In this document: one piece after another, positions 53,238-62,435 of the stretch
Layout of the letters: each line of letters opens with the position of its first letter
Numbering within the stretch: position 1 is the stretch's first letter
Notes under the pieces: model-generated
Told to the model about the DNA's origin: nothing
Seen by the model: the letters and a program-made list of their open reading frames with translations, nothing else
Database searches by the model: none
Made by a program: the position numbers and the translations under genes
NCBI GenBank assembly: GCA_963720735.1
Contig: CAVRGL010000008.1
Span: 62,001-126,000 of the forward strand
DNA: 64,000 nt
DNA from: JBBRHQ01 sp963720735
GTDB taxonomy: Bacteria > Actinomycetota > Thermoleophilia > Solirubrobacterales > 70-9
Direction of reading: 5' to 3'

Positions 53238-54676
53238 GCGGCGATCTCGCAAGGCTCGACGCGACCGCCCAGGCTGAGATGGTCCGCAGCGGCGAGGCCA
53301 GCCCGCTGGAGTTGGTCGAGGCGGCGATCGCACGGACCGAGGCGCTCAACCCCGAGCTGAACGCTGTGATCCACCCGCTCTTCGACGAGGCCCGCGAGGC
53401 GGCGGAGGGCGATCTGCCCGACGGCCCCTTCCGCGGCGTCCCCTTCATGTTGAAGGACCTCGGCGCCGCCCTCGCCGGGCAGCCGTTCCATCTCGGGATG
53501 CGATACCTGAAGGACCGCGACTTCCGGATCCCGGTCGACACCTATCTTGGGCAGCGCTTCCGTGATGCGGGCTTCGTGACGATCGGCAAGACCAACACTC
53601 CCGAGCTGGGGATACTTCCCACGACCGAGCCGCAGGCCTACGGCCCGACCCGGAATCCCTGGGACACGGGACGCTCCAGCGGGGGCTCCAGCGGCGGGTC
53701 GGCGGCAGCGGTCGCCTCGGGGATGGTCCCGGTGGCCCACGCCAACGACGGTGGCGGGTCGATCCGGGTACCGGCCAGCGAGTGCGGGCTGGTCGGGCTG
53801 AAGCCGACCCGCCAGCGGACCTCGGAGGGGCCGCTGATCGGCGACAACATGTCGGGGCTGACCGCCGAGCTGGTGGTCTCGAGGTCGGTGCGCGACACAG
53901 CGGCGATCCTCGACGCAGTCCATGGGCCTGCTCCCGGAGACCCCTACGTCGCTCCGCCCCCCGCCCGCCCTTACCTGGAGGAGCTGACCGCCGATCCAGG
54001 GGCGTTGAGGATCGGTCTCGTTACGGATCCGATCGTCGCCGAGGAGCCCGATCCCGCCGTGGTCGCGGCGGCGCGTGAGGCGGCGGCCCTGCTGGAGTCG
54101 CTGGGCCACACGGTCGAGGAGGTGAGCCTCGCCGGGCTGGAATCCTTCGACCTGATCGAGTCCTTCCTCGTGCGTTGGTCCGCCGGCCAGGCGGCGACGC
54201 TGATGCAGCTAGGCACGATTGGCGGGGCCGAGATCACCGCCGAGGACGTCGAGCCGCTGACCTGGGCGTTGGCGGAGAAGGGCCGGAGGCACAGCGCCGG
54301 CGAGTACCTCGAGGCGGTCGCCTCCCACCAGGCGATGTCACGGATGATCGCCGGGGTCCACCAGGGCGGCGTCGACCTCCTGCTCTCCCCGACGCTGGGC
54401 GAGCCGCCGCCGCCGCTCGGCAGCTTCGACGATTCTGGCCCTGAGCCGCTCTCGGCGATCCACCGGGCGGTTAGGACGTGCGCCTTCGTCGGCGTCTTCA
54501 ACGTCACCGGACAGCCGGCGGTCTCGCTCCCCCTATGCGTCAGTGAGGAGGGCCTGCCGATCGGCGTCCAGCTGGCTGCGCCCTTCGGCTGCGAGGACCT
54601 TCTGATCCGGGTCGCCGCCCAGCTCGAGCAGGCGAGGCCCTGGGCCGCCTGGAGCCCGGGCGTGTTCGCGGCCTGA
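53234..54676 (+). CDS. Amidase signature family enzyme
   Basis: A 480-residue amidase. The Ser-cis-Ser-Lys triad is visible: K in PFMLKDLG and the serines in GRSSGGSSGGSAAAVASG. SECGLVGLKPTRQR and the C-terminal SLPLCVSEEGLPIGVQL are family motifs. It is nearest in style to nylon-oligomer and 6-aminohexanoate cyclic-dimer hydrolases, but also to other amidases; the substrate is unknown. GTG start overlaps dapB. Confidence 0.87.
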   Translation: MSGDLARLDATAQAEMVRSGEASPLELVEAAIARTEALNPELNAVIHPLFDEAREAAEGDLPDGPFRGVPFMLKDLGAALAGQPFHLGMRYLKDRDFRIPVDTYLGQRFRDAGFVTIGKTNTPELGILPTTEPQAYGPTRNPWDTGRSSGGSSGGSAAAVASGMVPVAHANDGGGSIRVPASECGLVGLKPTRQRTSEGPLIGDNMSGLTAELVVSRSVRDTAAILDAVHGPAPGDPYVAPPPARPYLEELTADPGALRIGLVTDPIVAEEPDPAVVAAAREAAALLESLGHTVEEVSLAGLESFDLIESFLVRWSAGQAATLMQLGTIGGAEITAEDVEPLTWALAEKGRRHSAGEYLEAVASHQAMSRMIAGVHQGGVDLLLSPTLGEPPPPLGSFDDSGPEPLSAIHRAVRTCAFVGVFNVTGQPAVSLPLCVSEEGLPIGVQLAAPFGCEDLLIRVAAQLEQARPWAAWSPGVFAA

Positions 54677-54684
54677 GCGAGCGC

Positions 54685-54690
54685 TAGTCT
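54685..54690 (+). promoter_or_regulatory. -10 element, leaderless promoter for dapA
   Basis: TAGTCT, 7 bases before ATG 54698. Confidence 0.5.
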
Positions 54691-54697
54691 GAGCGCG

Positions 54698-55573
54698 ATG
54701 CACGAGATCCGCGGTGTGATCACGGCGATGGCGACGCCCTTTGATGCCGGCGGAGGCGTCGACGAGGGCGCTGCCCGGCGCCTGGCACGGCACCTGGTCG
54801 AGCACGGCTCCCACGGCGTGGTCGTCGCCGGCACGACCGGCGAATCGCCGACCCTGAGCGACTCCGAGAAGCTGTTGCTGCTCGCCGCGGTTCTCGAGGA
54901 GATCGGCGCCGAGGCGACGGTCATCTGCGGCACCGGCTCGAACGACACCGCGCACGCGGTCGAGCTGACCCGTGCTGCCGCCGAGGCCGGGGCGCACGGC
55001 GCCCTGGTGGTGACGCCCTACTACAACAAGCCGAACCGGGCTGGCCTCGCGGCCCACTTCACCGCGGTCGCCGGCGCGGCGCCCGAGCTGCCGATCGTCC
55101 TCTACAACATCCCCTCGCGAGTCGTCGTCAACATCGGCCCCGAGCTTCTCGGAGAGCTGGCGGGGATCGAGAACGTCGTCGCGGTCAAGCAGGCGAACAA
55201 CGAGGATCTGCAGCCGATTCCGGGGCTGGGAGTCCTCGCCGGCAACGACGACGTCTTCCTGAAGACCCTGGAGCTGGGGGGCATCGGAGGGATCCTCGTC
55301 GCCTCCCATCTGGTCGGGCCGCAGATGCGGGAGATCTGGGAGGCGGCGCAGGCCGGGGAGACGGAGAGGGCGCAGGCGATCGAGGCCGAGCTCCGACTGG
55401 TGCTGGAGGCGCTCGCCGTGACCAGCAACCCGATCCCCCTGAAGGCGGCGCTGGAGATGCTCGGACTCGACTCCGGCAGGATGCGCCTGCCGATGGTCCC
55501 CGCGGACGCCGAACAGCGAGAGGTGATCCGCACCGCCCTCGAAGGAGCCGGCTTGCTGGCGGCGGCGGGCTAG
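54698..55573 (+). CDS. dapA: 4-hydroxy-tetrahydrodipicolinate synthase
   Basis: A 291-residue aldolase condensing pyruvate with aspartate semialdehyde. AGTTGESPTLSDSEK (T44-T45 region), YYNKPNRAG (catalytic Tyr) and VVAVKQANNE (Schiff-base Lys near 165) are the signatures. Followed by rnj after 6 bases. Confidence 0.94.
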   Translation: MHEIRGVITAMATPFDAGGGVDEGAARRLARHLVEHGSHGVVVAGTTGESPTLSDSEKLLLLAAVLEEIGAEATVICGTGSNDTAHAVELTRAAAEAGAHGALVVTPYYNKPNRAGLAAHFTAVAGAAPELPIVLYNIPSRVVVNIGPELLGELAGIENVVAVKQANNEDLQPIPGLGVLAGNDDVFLKTLELGGIGGILVASHLVGPQMREIWEAAQAGETERAQAIEAELRLVLEALAVTSNPIPLKAALEMLGLDSGRMRLPMVPADAEQREVIRTALEGAGLLAAAG

Positions 55574-55579
55574 GGCTGC

Positions 55580-57241
55580 GTGGCGGCCACGCTGCGGGTC
55601 CTCCCCCTCGGAGGGCTGGGGGAGATAGGCAAGAACATGACCGTCGTCGAGCACGATGGCCGAATCGTCGTGGTCGACACCGGACTGATGTTCCCGACGG
55701 CCGAGATGCTCGGCATCGACCTGGTTCTGCCCGACTTCTCCTATCTGCGCGAGCGGGCCGCAGACATCGAGGCGATCGTCCTCACCCACGGGCACGAGGA
55801 TCATGTCGGGGCGCTCCCCTACGTGCTGCGGGAGATCGGCATGCCCCCGGTGATCTACGGCGGCCTGCTGACGATCGGCCTGGTCCGCTCGAAGCTCGAC
55901 GAGCACAAGCTCGGCGAGGCGCCACTGCAGGAGCTGGAGGCGGGGGAGAGGGTCCCCCTTGGGCCCTTCGAGCTGGAGCTGATCCATCTCTCGCATTCGA
56001 TCCCCGACATGCGCGCTGCGCTGCTCAGGACGGAGGCGGGTTCGGTGCTGATCACCGGCGACTACAAGTTCGACCAGACCCCGGTGGACGGCCGGCCCGC
56101 CGACGTCTCGCGGCTCGCCGAGCTGGGGCGCGAGGGCCTGACGCTGCTCTGCGGCGACTCGACCAACGCCGACCGGCCCGGGGTGGCGCCGTCGGAATCG
56201 AGCGTCGGGCCCGCCCTGCTCGACACCTTCTCGCGCTGCTCGGGGCGGATCATCGTCACCTCCTTCGCCTCCAACATCCACCGCGTCCAGCAGGTGATCG
56301 ACGCCGCCGTCACCCTCGAGCGGCGGGTGGCGCTGGTCGGGCGCTCGATGCGCAAGAACTTCAACATCGCCTCCAACCTCGGGATGGCCGAGGCGCCGTC
56401 CGGCCTGTTCATCCAGCCGAAGGAGATCGAGGACTTCCCCGACGAGAAGGTGGTCGTGATCTCCACCGGGAGCCAGGGGGAGCCGCTCTCGGCGCTGCGC
56501 AGGATGGCCAACAACGATCACCGCGACGTCGAGCTCCACTCCGGCGACACGGTGGTCTTCTCGGCGACGCCGATCCCCGGCAACGAGCGCGCCGTGAACG
56601 AGACGATCGACCACATCTACGAGATCGGCGCCAGCGTGGTCACCGCGCAGGACGCCCCTATCCACGCCTCCGGGCACGGCTGGCAGGAGGAGCTGAAGCT
56701 GATGCTCAACCTGACCCGGCCGCGGTTCGTCCTCCCGATCCACGGCGACCACAAGCGCCTGCGGCTGCATTCCGAGCTGGCGGAGTCTGTGGGGGTCCCG
56801 GCCGCGAACGTGTTCCGCGGCGGCAACGGGTTGCCGCTCGAGATCGGCGATCGGGGAGCCCGCTTCGGCGAGGACATCCACTCCGGGGTGATGTTCGTCG
56901 ACGGGGTCGACATCGGCGAGCCCGACGACGTTGCGCTGCGCGACCGCCGCGAGATCTCCGCCGACGGGATCTTCATCGTGGTCGCGACGATCTCATCCGA
57001 CAACGGCGAGGTGGTCGCCGACCCCGAGGTGATCTTCCGGGGGGTTCCCTTCGTCGACGAGGAGGAGGGGTTCGCCGATCAGCTTCGCGACGTGGTCGAG
57101 GACTCGCTCGAGGACGCCGCGAAGGCCGGGACCCGCGAGCTGCAGCTGATCCAGGAGGACCTCCATGACGACGTCGCCTCCTTCGTCTACAAGCGGCTGA
57201 AGCGCCGGCCGATGGTGCTGCCGGTCGTGGTCGAGGTCTGA
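55580..57241 (+). CDS. rnj: Ribonuclease J
   Basis: A 553-residue MBL/beta-CASP nuclease with endo- and 5'-exonuclease activity. Metal motif LTHGHEDHVGALPY (H70, H72, D74, H75), GSSFASNIHRVQQ-like region (VTSFASNIHRVQQVIDAA) and PIHASGHGWQEELK are beta-CASP signatures. GTG start 55580. The dapA-rnj order is common in actinobacteria. A structured intergenic region follows. Confidence 0.93.
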   Translation: MAATLRVLPLGGLGEIGKNMTVVEHDGRIVVVDTGLMFPTAEMLGIDLVLPDFSYLRERAADIEAIVLTHGHEDHVGALPYVLREIGMPPVIYGGLLTIGLVRSKLDEHKLGEAPLQELEAGERVPLGPFELELIHLSHSIPDMRAALLRTEAGSVLITGDYKFDQTPVDGRPADVSRLAELGREGLTLLCGDSTNADRPGVAPSESSVGPALLDTFSRCSGRIIVTSFASNIHRVQQVIDAAVTLERRVALVGRSMRKNFNIASNLGMAEAPSGLFIQPKEIEDFPDEKVVVISTGSQGEPLSALRRMANNDHRDVELHSGDTVVFSATPIPGNERAVNETIDHIYEIGASVVTAQDAPIHASGHGWQEELKLMLNLTRPRFVLPIHGDHKRLRLHSELAESVGVPAANVFRGGNGLPLEIGDRGARFGEDIHSGVMFVDGVDIGEPDDVALRDRREISADGIFIVVATISSDNGEVVADPEVIFRGVPFVDEEEGFADQLRDVVEDSLEDAAKAGTRELQLIQEDLHDDVASFVYKRLKRRPMVLPVVVEV

Positions 57242-57604
57242 GGAACAACTGCGCGGCCTCCTCCGCTCCAGCCCGATCGCGCCCACCATCACCGGAAGCC
57301 TCACGATCGGGCTTCCGCGTCCGGGGGCCGCTTTCTGGCAGGCAATTCTCGTTCTGCCGTTAGCCGCCGCACGCCCGGACGCGGGAGCGAGGCCCGACAG
57401 CATCATTTGACTCTGAGTGTCGGGCCTCGCGGGAGCGGAGGACGTGCGGCGCAGTTATTCCAAAAGTAAAGCCGCCGGGCTCTAGGGAGGGGGGAGCCCG
57501 GCGGCTGCTTCGACACGAGGTCGAAGGAGATCCGCCGGAGCAATTTTGGGGGAGAACCCCGGCGGACCTTGTGTCTCGTCCGCGGGGGAAGTTATGGCGG
57601 CGCT
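57242..57604. other. Hairpin-rich region between convergent genes (possible ncRNA)
   Basis: No gene is seen in these 363 bases. Four strong hairpins follow one another: an outer stem (57365-57373 with 57443-57451) around a perfect 13-base stem (57387-57399 with 57418-57430); GCCGCCGGGCTC/GAGCCCGGCGGC (57471-57482 with 57494-57505); CTTCGAC/GTCGAAG (57508-57514 with 57520-57526); TCCGCCGG/CCGGCGGA (57531-57538 with 57559-57566). No long T-run follows any of them, so ordinary terminators do not explain all. It may include transcription ends for rnj and the kinase. Confidence 0.6.
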
Positions 57605-59077
57605 CTAAAGCGCCCCTAAAGATGGGGTAACGGATTCTGAAGTCTTTGCGAGGGGCAATCGGACCACGAACCGAGCCCCTCCCCGAGGCGACTCGAGAAG
57701 CTCGACCTCGCCGCCATGGGAGGCGGTCACGGCACGGACTATCGCCAGCCCCAGGCCGGTCCCGGCGCCGGCTGCGGTGTCGGCGGGCCCGCTGCCGCGT
57801 ACGAAGCGGTCGAAGACCTGCTCGCGGACCTCTGGGGGGATCCCGGGCCCATCGTCGGAAACCTCGATCCAGGCCATCCCCGACCCCTCGTCGACGCCAA
57901 GGCTGAGCTCGATGCGGGAGCCGGCGGGGGTGTGGCGGACGGCGTTGTCGAGAAGGTTGAGGACGAGCCGGTGCAGCTCGTCCGGGTTTCCCTTCACCGC
58001 GATCGACCGGCCGTTGTCGATGCTCAGGTGGTGCCCGCCACTGACCGGGGCGACCTCGGCGGCGGCGTGGCCGGCGATCTCCGCCAGATCGCAGAGGCGC
58101 CGCTCGCTCCTGCGCCCCGCGTCGGCCCTGGCGAGCAGCAGCAGGTCGGCCACCAGCCTGCTCATCCGCCGCGAGGAGCGCAGCGCCGAGTCGACCATCT
58201 CCCGATCCTCGCTGTGCTCGGGCTGCTCCAGCGAAGACTGGAGAAGCTCAAGGTTGGCGAGCACGCTGGTCAACGGGGTGCGCAGCTCGTGCGAGGCGTC
58301 GGCGACGAACTCCCGCTGCTGGCGCATCGCCTGCTCGCGCTCCTCGCGGGCGGAGTCCAGCGAGCGGAGCATCTGCTCCAGCGTTCGCGCCAGCTCGCCG
58401 ACCTCGTCCTCCGCCTTGGGCTCGGGCATCCGGCGGGAGGGATCGCGCGTCGCGGCGATCTCCCGGGCGGTCGCCGTCAGCGAAACGATCGGCCGCATCG
58501 CGCGGTCGGCGATCGCCAGGCCGGCGAGGCTGGCGAGCAGCGTCCCGCCGAGCACCCCGGCGGCGATGAACAGCCACAGCCGCTCGATCGTCGACTCGAC
58601 ATCCTCGCGGCTGCGCGCGTACTGGACGTACCCGGCGATCCGCCCGGAGGGCCCCACCAGGGCTGCCGTCGCGACCCGCATCGATCCGTGGTTCTCGATC
58701 CCGACCTTGGGAGGGCCGAGGTAGACCGCGTGGGGGCTTTCATTGACGACCTGGCGCTGCGAGTCGAAGATCCAAGCGGTGGCGCCGTTGGAGCGGACGT
58801 AATCCTCTAGGTTGGGGCTTTGGGTGAGGTAGGAGCCGGTGGGCTGCTCGCTGATCCGGACGTCGGCGGCGAGCGTCCGCACGGCGCCCTTCAGCTCCCG
58901 GTTGAAGTCGTCGTGGATCCTCTCGCCGGCGAAGTGCCCGATCACCGCGCCGAAGACCAGCAGGATGCCCATGGTGAGGCCTGCCGAGGCGAGCGCCAGG
59001 CGCCAGCGGACAGGCCACGATCCCGGGCGAAACAGGCGCCGCTTCCCCCGGCTGCCCTCGCTCTCTTCCGGGTTCAC
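57605..59077 (-). CDS. Sensor histidine kinase
   Basis: A 490-residue membrane kinase. TM1 about 24-48, an outside sensor of about 115 residues, TM2 about 166-192, HAMP, then HisKA with H263 in ADASHELRTPL and HATPase motifs LLDNAVRHTP, VSDDGPGIP and GAGTGLGLAIV. It follows the response regulator gene with a 2-base gap, so the two form one operon and pair. Signal unknown. Confidence 0.93.
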   Translation of the reverse strand: MNPEESEGSRGKRRLFRPGSWPVRWRLALASAGLTMGILLVFGAVIGHFAGERIHDDFNRELKGAVRTLAADVRISEQPTGSYLTQSPNLEDYVRSNGATAWIFDSQRQVVNESPHAVYLGPPKVGIENHGSMRVATAALVGPSGRIAGYVQYARSREDVESTIERLWLFIAAGVLGGTLLASLAGLAIADRAMRPIVSLTATAREIAATRDPSRRMPEPKAEDEVGELARTLEQMLRSLDSAREEREQAMRQQREFVADASHELRTPLTSVLANLELLQSSLEQPEHSEDREMVDSALRSSRRMSRLVADLLLLARADAGRRSERRLCDLAEIAGHAAAEVAPVSGGHHLSIDNGRSIAVKGNPDELHRLVLNLLDNAVRHTPAGSRIELSLGVDEGSGMAWIEVSDDGPGIPPEVREQVFDRFVRGSGPADTAAGAGTGLGLAIVRAVTASHGGEVELLESPRGGARFVVRLPLAKTSESVTPSLGAL

Positions 59078-59079
59078 GG

Positions 59080-59772
59080 CTAGTCCTTGAGCACGTAACC
59101 GGCGCCGCGCTTCGTGTGGAGGAGGCGAGGCTCGCCCCCGGCCTCGAGCTTGCGTCGCAGGTTGGAGATGAAGACGTCGATCGTGTTGGTCGCGGCCATC
59201 GGGTCATATCCCCAGACCTCGTCGAGGAGGCGCTCGCGGGAGACCACCAGGCGGTGATTGCGCATCAGGTACTCGAGCAGCTCGAACTCGCGGTTGGTCA
59301 GCTCGATGCTGCGCTCCCCCCGGACGACCTCGCGGGTATCCGGGTTGAGCCTCAGGTCGGCGACGGAGAGCGAAGCGCTTCCCCGGGGTGGGCGGCGGCG
59401 CAGCAGCGCCCGGATCCGGGCCAGCAGCTCGCGTCGCTCGAAGGGCTTGACCAGGTAGTCGTCGGCGCCGCTGTCGAGGCCTTTGACCCGGTCCTCGGTC
59501 TCGGCGCGGGCGGTCAGCACCAGGATCGGGACATCCCCCTCGGCCCGCAGCCTGCGGCAAACCTCGACCCCGTCGAGGCGTGGGAGGCCGAGGTCGAGCA
59601 CCACGATGTCGGGGATGAAGTCCCCGGCGACGTCGAGCGCCTCGACGCCGTCGCCGGCGGTACGCACGTCGTAGCCCTCGTTGCGCAGCGAGCGCCTCAG
59701 GACGTCGGTGATCTCGACGTCGTCCTCGACCACGAGGACCCTGCCTCCGGGTATCTCGGCGTCGGTGCCCAT
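59080..59772 (-). CDS. OmpR/PhoB-family response regulator
   Basis: A 230-residue regulator: receiver domain with D60 (VVLDLGLP), K109 (DYLVKPF) and acidic pair in VVEDD; then a winged-helix DNA-binding domain ending RRKLEAGGEPRLLHTKRGAGYVL. Activated by the kinase that follows it. ATG 59772 has TAACAT 6 bases upstream. Confidence 0.94.
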   Translation of the reverse strand: MGTDAEIPGGRVLVVEDDVEITDVLRRSLRNEGYDVRTAGDGVEALDVAGDFIPDIVVLDLGLPRLDGVEVCRRLRAEGDVPILVLTARAETEDRVKGLDSGADDYLVKPFERRELLARIRALLRRRPPRGSASLSVADLRLNPDTREVVRGERSIELTNREFELLEYLMRNHRLVVSRERLLDEVWGYDPMAATNTIDVFISNLRRKLEAGGEPRLLHTKRGAGYVLKD

Positions 59773-59778
59773 CCCCCG

Positions 59779-59784
59779 ATGTTA
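59779..59784 (-). promoter_or_regulatory. -10 element, near-leaderless promoter
   Basis: TAACAT on the minus strand, 6 bases before ATG 59772. Confidence 0.4.
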
Positions 59785-59889
59785 GCCCCGGGCATGGCGC
59801 CACAAGCCACCTTTAGGGTCAATTTATTCGGCAAACGCCAGGCACTGCCGTGCGCAGGGCTGTCGGAGTGGGCGTCGAATGGGTTCTGC

Positions 59890-62373
59890 ATGTTCGTGCG
59901 GCAGAAGAGCCGTTCCGCTCCTGCGCGCCGGGGGGCGGCGCGCAAGCGAAGCAAGCCCGCGACCCGGCGCAAGCCGGCACCCCGGCGCCGCTCGATGGCT
60001 CGGGCGAGGCTCGAGCAGCGCCACCTCGACGTCGCCGGGCTCACGCTGATCGCGGCGGGGATCTACCTGGCGATGGTCCTCTGGCTCGGCTGGGACGGCG
60101 GCCGGGTCGGGTCGGCCGCCAACCAGGGCCTCAGCTTCGTCTTCGGCAAGGTCGCCTACCTGATACCGGTGGCGCTGCTGGCCTCCGGCGCAGCGCTGAT
60201 CCTGAAGCCCTTCCTGCCGGCGATCAAGCCACTTCGGACCGGCGGGATCTGCCTGCTGGCGGGGCTGCTGCTCGCCTTCGCCGCCCAGACCGCCGGGCTC
60301 GGCCCCGACCGCCCGCCGCGTCCGGAGAGCTTCGACTCAAGCTGGTTCCCGCATCACGGCGGGATCGTCGGCGAATCGCTCTACTGGGCGACATCGACGC
60401 TGTTCCAGCGGATCGGCGCTCACATCGTCGCGGCGCTGCTCGTCGCCGCCGGCGTCCTGCTGCTCACCGGGACGTCGATCGCGGCCGTGATCGGCGCCGG
60501 CGGTCGCGCCCTGCGACGGGCCGGCCAGGGCACCGGTGAGATCGCCCGCAGCGTCGCGGCCTCGCGCCGCCCCTGGGAGGAGGGCGGCTTCGGGGGCACG
60601 GCGGACGAGACCGACGTCATGGACGCCTATCCCGACGAGGACGCGATCGCGCCTACCGTCGCCATGCTCGACGATGCGGGAGCCGCCGACGATCCCGATC
60701 ACGACGCGGTCACGGAGGACTTCGACGCGGAGCTTCACGAGCTCGAATCCGAATCACCCGGCGCGCAGGAGCACGAGGCGCCGACCGAAGCGGTCGCGGT
60801 CGGAGAGGAGGAAGGCGTGCAGACGACCCCGATGGGGCAGAAGCGGGGCGTCACCACCTCGGAGGAGATCAACTACAAGCTGCCGCCGACAAACGCGCTC
60901 GAGAAGGGGCGCAAGGACCCCGGCCCGGACACCCGCGACCACGACGCCGTGGGGCGCAAGCTGGTCGAGACGCTGGGCCATTTCGGGGTCGAGGCCCGGA
61001 TAGTCGGCATCGTCAGCGGCCCGCACGTCTCCCGCTACGAGCTGCGCCTGGCGCCGGGGACCAAGGTGAAGAAGGTGACCGAACTGGCAAACGACCTCGC
61101 CTACGCGCTCGCCTCGACCGACATCCGCATCCTGGCGCCGATCCCGGGCAAGCAGGCGGTCGGGGTCGAGGTGCCGAACTCGAGGCGCAAGATCGTCCGC
61201 CTCGGCGACATCTACCGGGGACGGCCGGAGAAGACCTCGCCGCTGGTCGCCTGGCTGGGCAAGGGGATCGACGGCAATGCGGTCTGGACCGACCTGGCGC
61301 GGATGCCCCACGTGCTGGTTGCGGGCACCACCGGATCGGGCAAGTCCGGCTGCGTCAACGCGATCCTCGCCTCGATTCTCATGCACGCCTCGCCCAACGA
61401 GGTGCGCCTCGTCTTGGTCGATCCGAAGCAGGTCGAGCTCAACCACTACGAGACGGTGCCTCACCTGCTCACCCCGGTGGTCACCTCGCCGCGACTCGCC
61501 GCCAACGTGCTCGCCAACCTGATCGGCGAGATGGAGAGCCGCTACGGGATCATGGGCGCGGCCCGCTGCCGCAACCTCGCCGAGCTGAACCGGGCGAGGG
61601 CGAAGGGGGGAGAGGCGCCGCTGCCCCACATCCTCTGCGTGATCGACGAGCTAGCCGACCTGATGATGGTCGCCCCGGCCGAGGTCGAGGATTCGATCAT
61701 CAGGCTCGCCCAGAAGTCCCGGGCGACCGGGATCCACCTGGTGCTGGCCACCCAGCGCCCCTCGACGGACATCATCACCGGGACGATCAAGGTCAACATC
61801 CCGGCCCGGATCGCCTTCGCCGTCTCCTCGCAGACCGACTCCAGGGTGATCCTCGACCAGGGTGGCGCCGAGGCGCTGCTTGGGCAGGGGGACATGCTCT
61901 TCCGCGGGGCCGGGACCTCGAAGCTGGCACGGATCCAGGGCGCCTTCGTGACCGAGGAGGAGATCGCACGGATCACCAGGCACTGGTCGAAGCAGGGCGA
62001 GCCGGAGTTCGAGGAGGAGCTGCTGGAGACGCGCGAGGAGGTCGGCGGCGACGAGGAGGACGGCGAGTTCAATCCCGACCAGGACGACCTGCTCGAGGAG
62101 GCGATCCGCCTGGTCGTGCAGACCGAGACGGCCTCGGTCTCGATGATCCAGCGCCGTCTGCGGGTCGGCTACACGCGGGCCGGACGGCTGATCGACATGC
62201 TCGAGCGCCGCGGAGTGATCTCCGGGTATGAGGGATCGAAGCCCCGCCAGGTGCTGATCACCGAAGCGGACCTGCCCCGGGTTCTCGGGGGGCCGGGACC
62301 GGTTCCTCCCGGCGGGCAGGCCGGGGCGCCGGACGCGGCGGTCGAGCCGGTCGCGAACGCGAACGACGCCTGA
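59890..62373 (+). CDS. ftsK: DNA translocase FtsK/SpoIIIE
   Basis: An 827-residue septal DNA pump. Basic head, about four membrane helices (about 48-200, e.g. LTLIAAGIYLAMVLWLGW), an acidic linker, the motor with Walker A GTTGSGKS (479-486) and VIDELADLMMV (Walker B), and the gamma winged helix (AIRLVVQTETASVSMIQRRL) that reads KOPS-like sequences. Start taken as ATG 59890; the frame is open upstream, so a start a few codons earlier is possible. Confidence 0.93.
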   Translation: MFVRQKSRSAPARRGAARKRSKPATRRKPAPRRRSMARARLEQRHLDVAGLTLIAAGIYLAMVLWLGWDGGRVGSAANQGLSFVFGKVAYLIPVALLASGAALILKPFLPAIKPLRTGGICLLAGLLLAFAAQTAGLGPDRPPRPESFDSSWFPHHGGIVGESLYWATSTLFQRIGAHIVAALLVAAGVLLLTGTSIAAVIGAGGRALRRAGQGTGEIARSVAASRRPWEEGGFGGTADETDVMDAYPDEDAIAPTVAMLDDAGAADDPDHDAVTEDFDAELHELESESPGAQEHEAPTEAVAVGEEEGVQTTPMGQKRGVTTSEEINYKLPPTNALEKGRKDPGPDTRDHDAVGRKLVETLGHFGVEARIVGIVSGPHVSRYELRLAPGTKVKKVTELANDLAYALASTDIRILAPIPGKQAVGVEVPNSRRKIVRLGDIYRGRPEKTSPLVAWLGKGIDGNAVWTDLARMPHVLVAGTTGSGKSGCVNAILASILMHASPNEVRLVLVDPKQVELNHYETVPHLLTPVVTSPRLAANVLANLIGEMESRYGIMGAARCRNLAELNRARAKGGEAPLPHILCVIDELADLMMVAPAEVEDSIIRLAQKSRATGIHLVLATQRPSTDIITGTIKVNIPARIAFAVSSQTDSRVILDQGGAEALLGQGDMLFRGAGTSKLARIQGAFVTEEEIARITRHWSKQGEPEFEEELLETREEVGGDEEDGEFNPDQDDLLEEAIRLVVQTETASVSMIQRRLRVGYTRAGRLIDMLERRGVISGYEGSKPRQVLITEADLPRVLGGPGPVPPGGQAGAPDAAVEPVANANDA

Positions 62374-62420
62374 GCGCGCCTGGGGGCGCCGATCGAGCCG
62401 CCGTGGGCGCCCTCGCGTAG

Positions 62421-62426
62421 GACAAT
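62421..62426 (+). promoter_or_regulatory. -10 element, leaderless promoter
   Basis: GACAAT, 9 bases before ATG 62436. Confidence 0.5.
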
Positions 62427-62435
62427 GGGACCCTG

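Noticed and set aside
54533..56881. Long open frame (782 codons) on the minus strand across dapA and rnj
   Set aside because: Antisense to well supported genes, low-complexity composition, no domain.
57363..57566. Simple bidirectional terminator
   Set aside because: Would not need four stems over 200 bases and lacks T-runs; kept as an open structured region instead.
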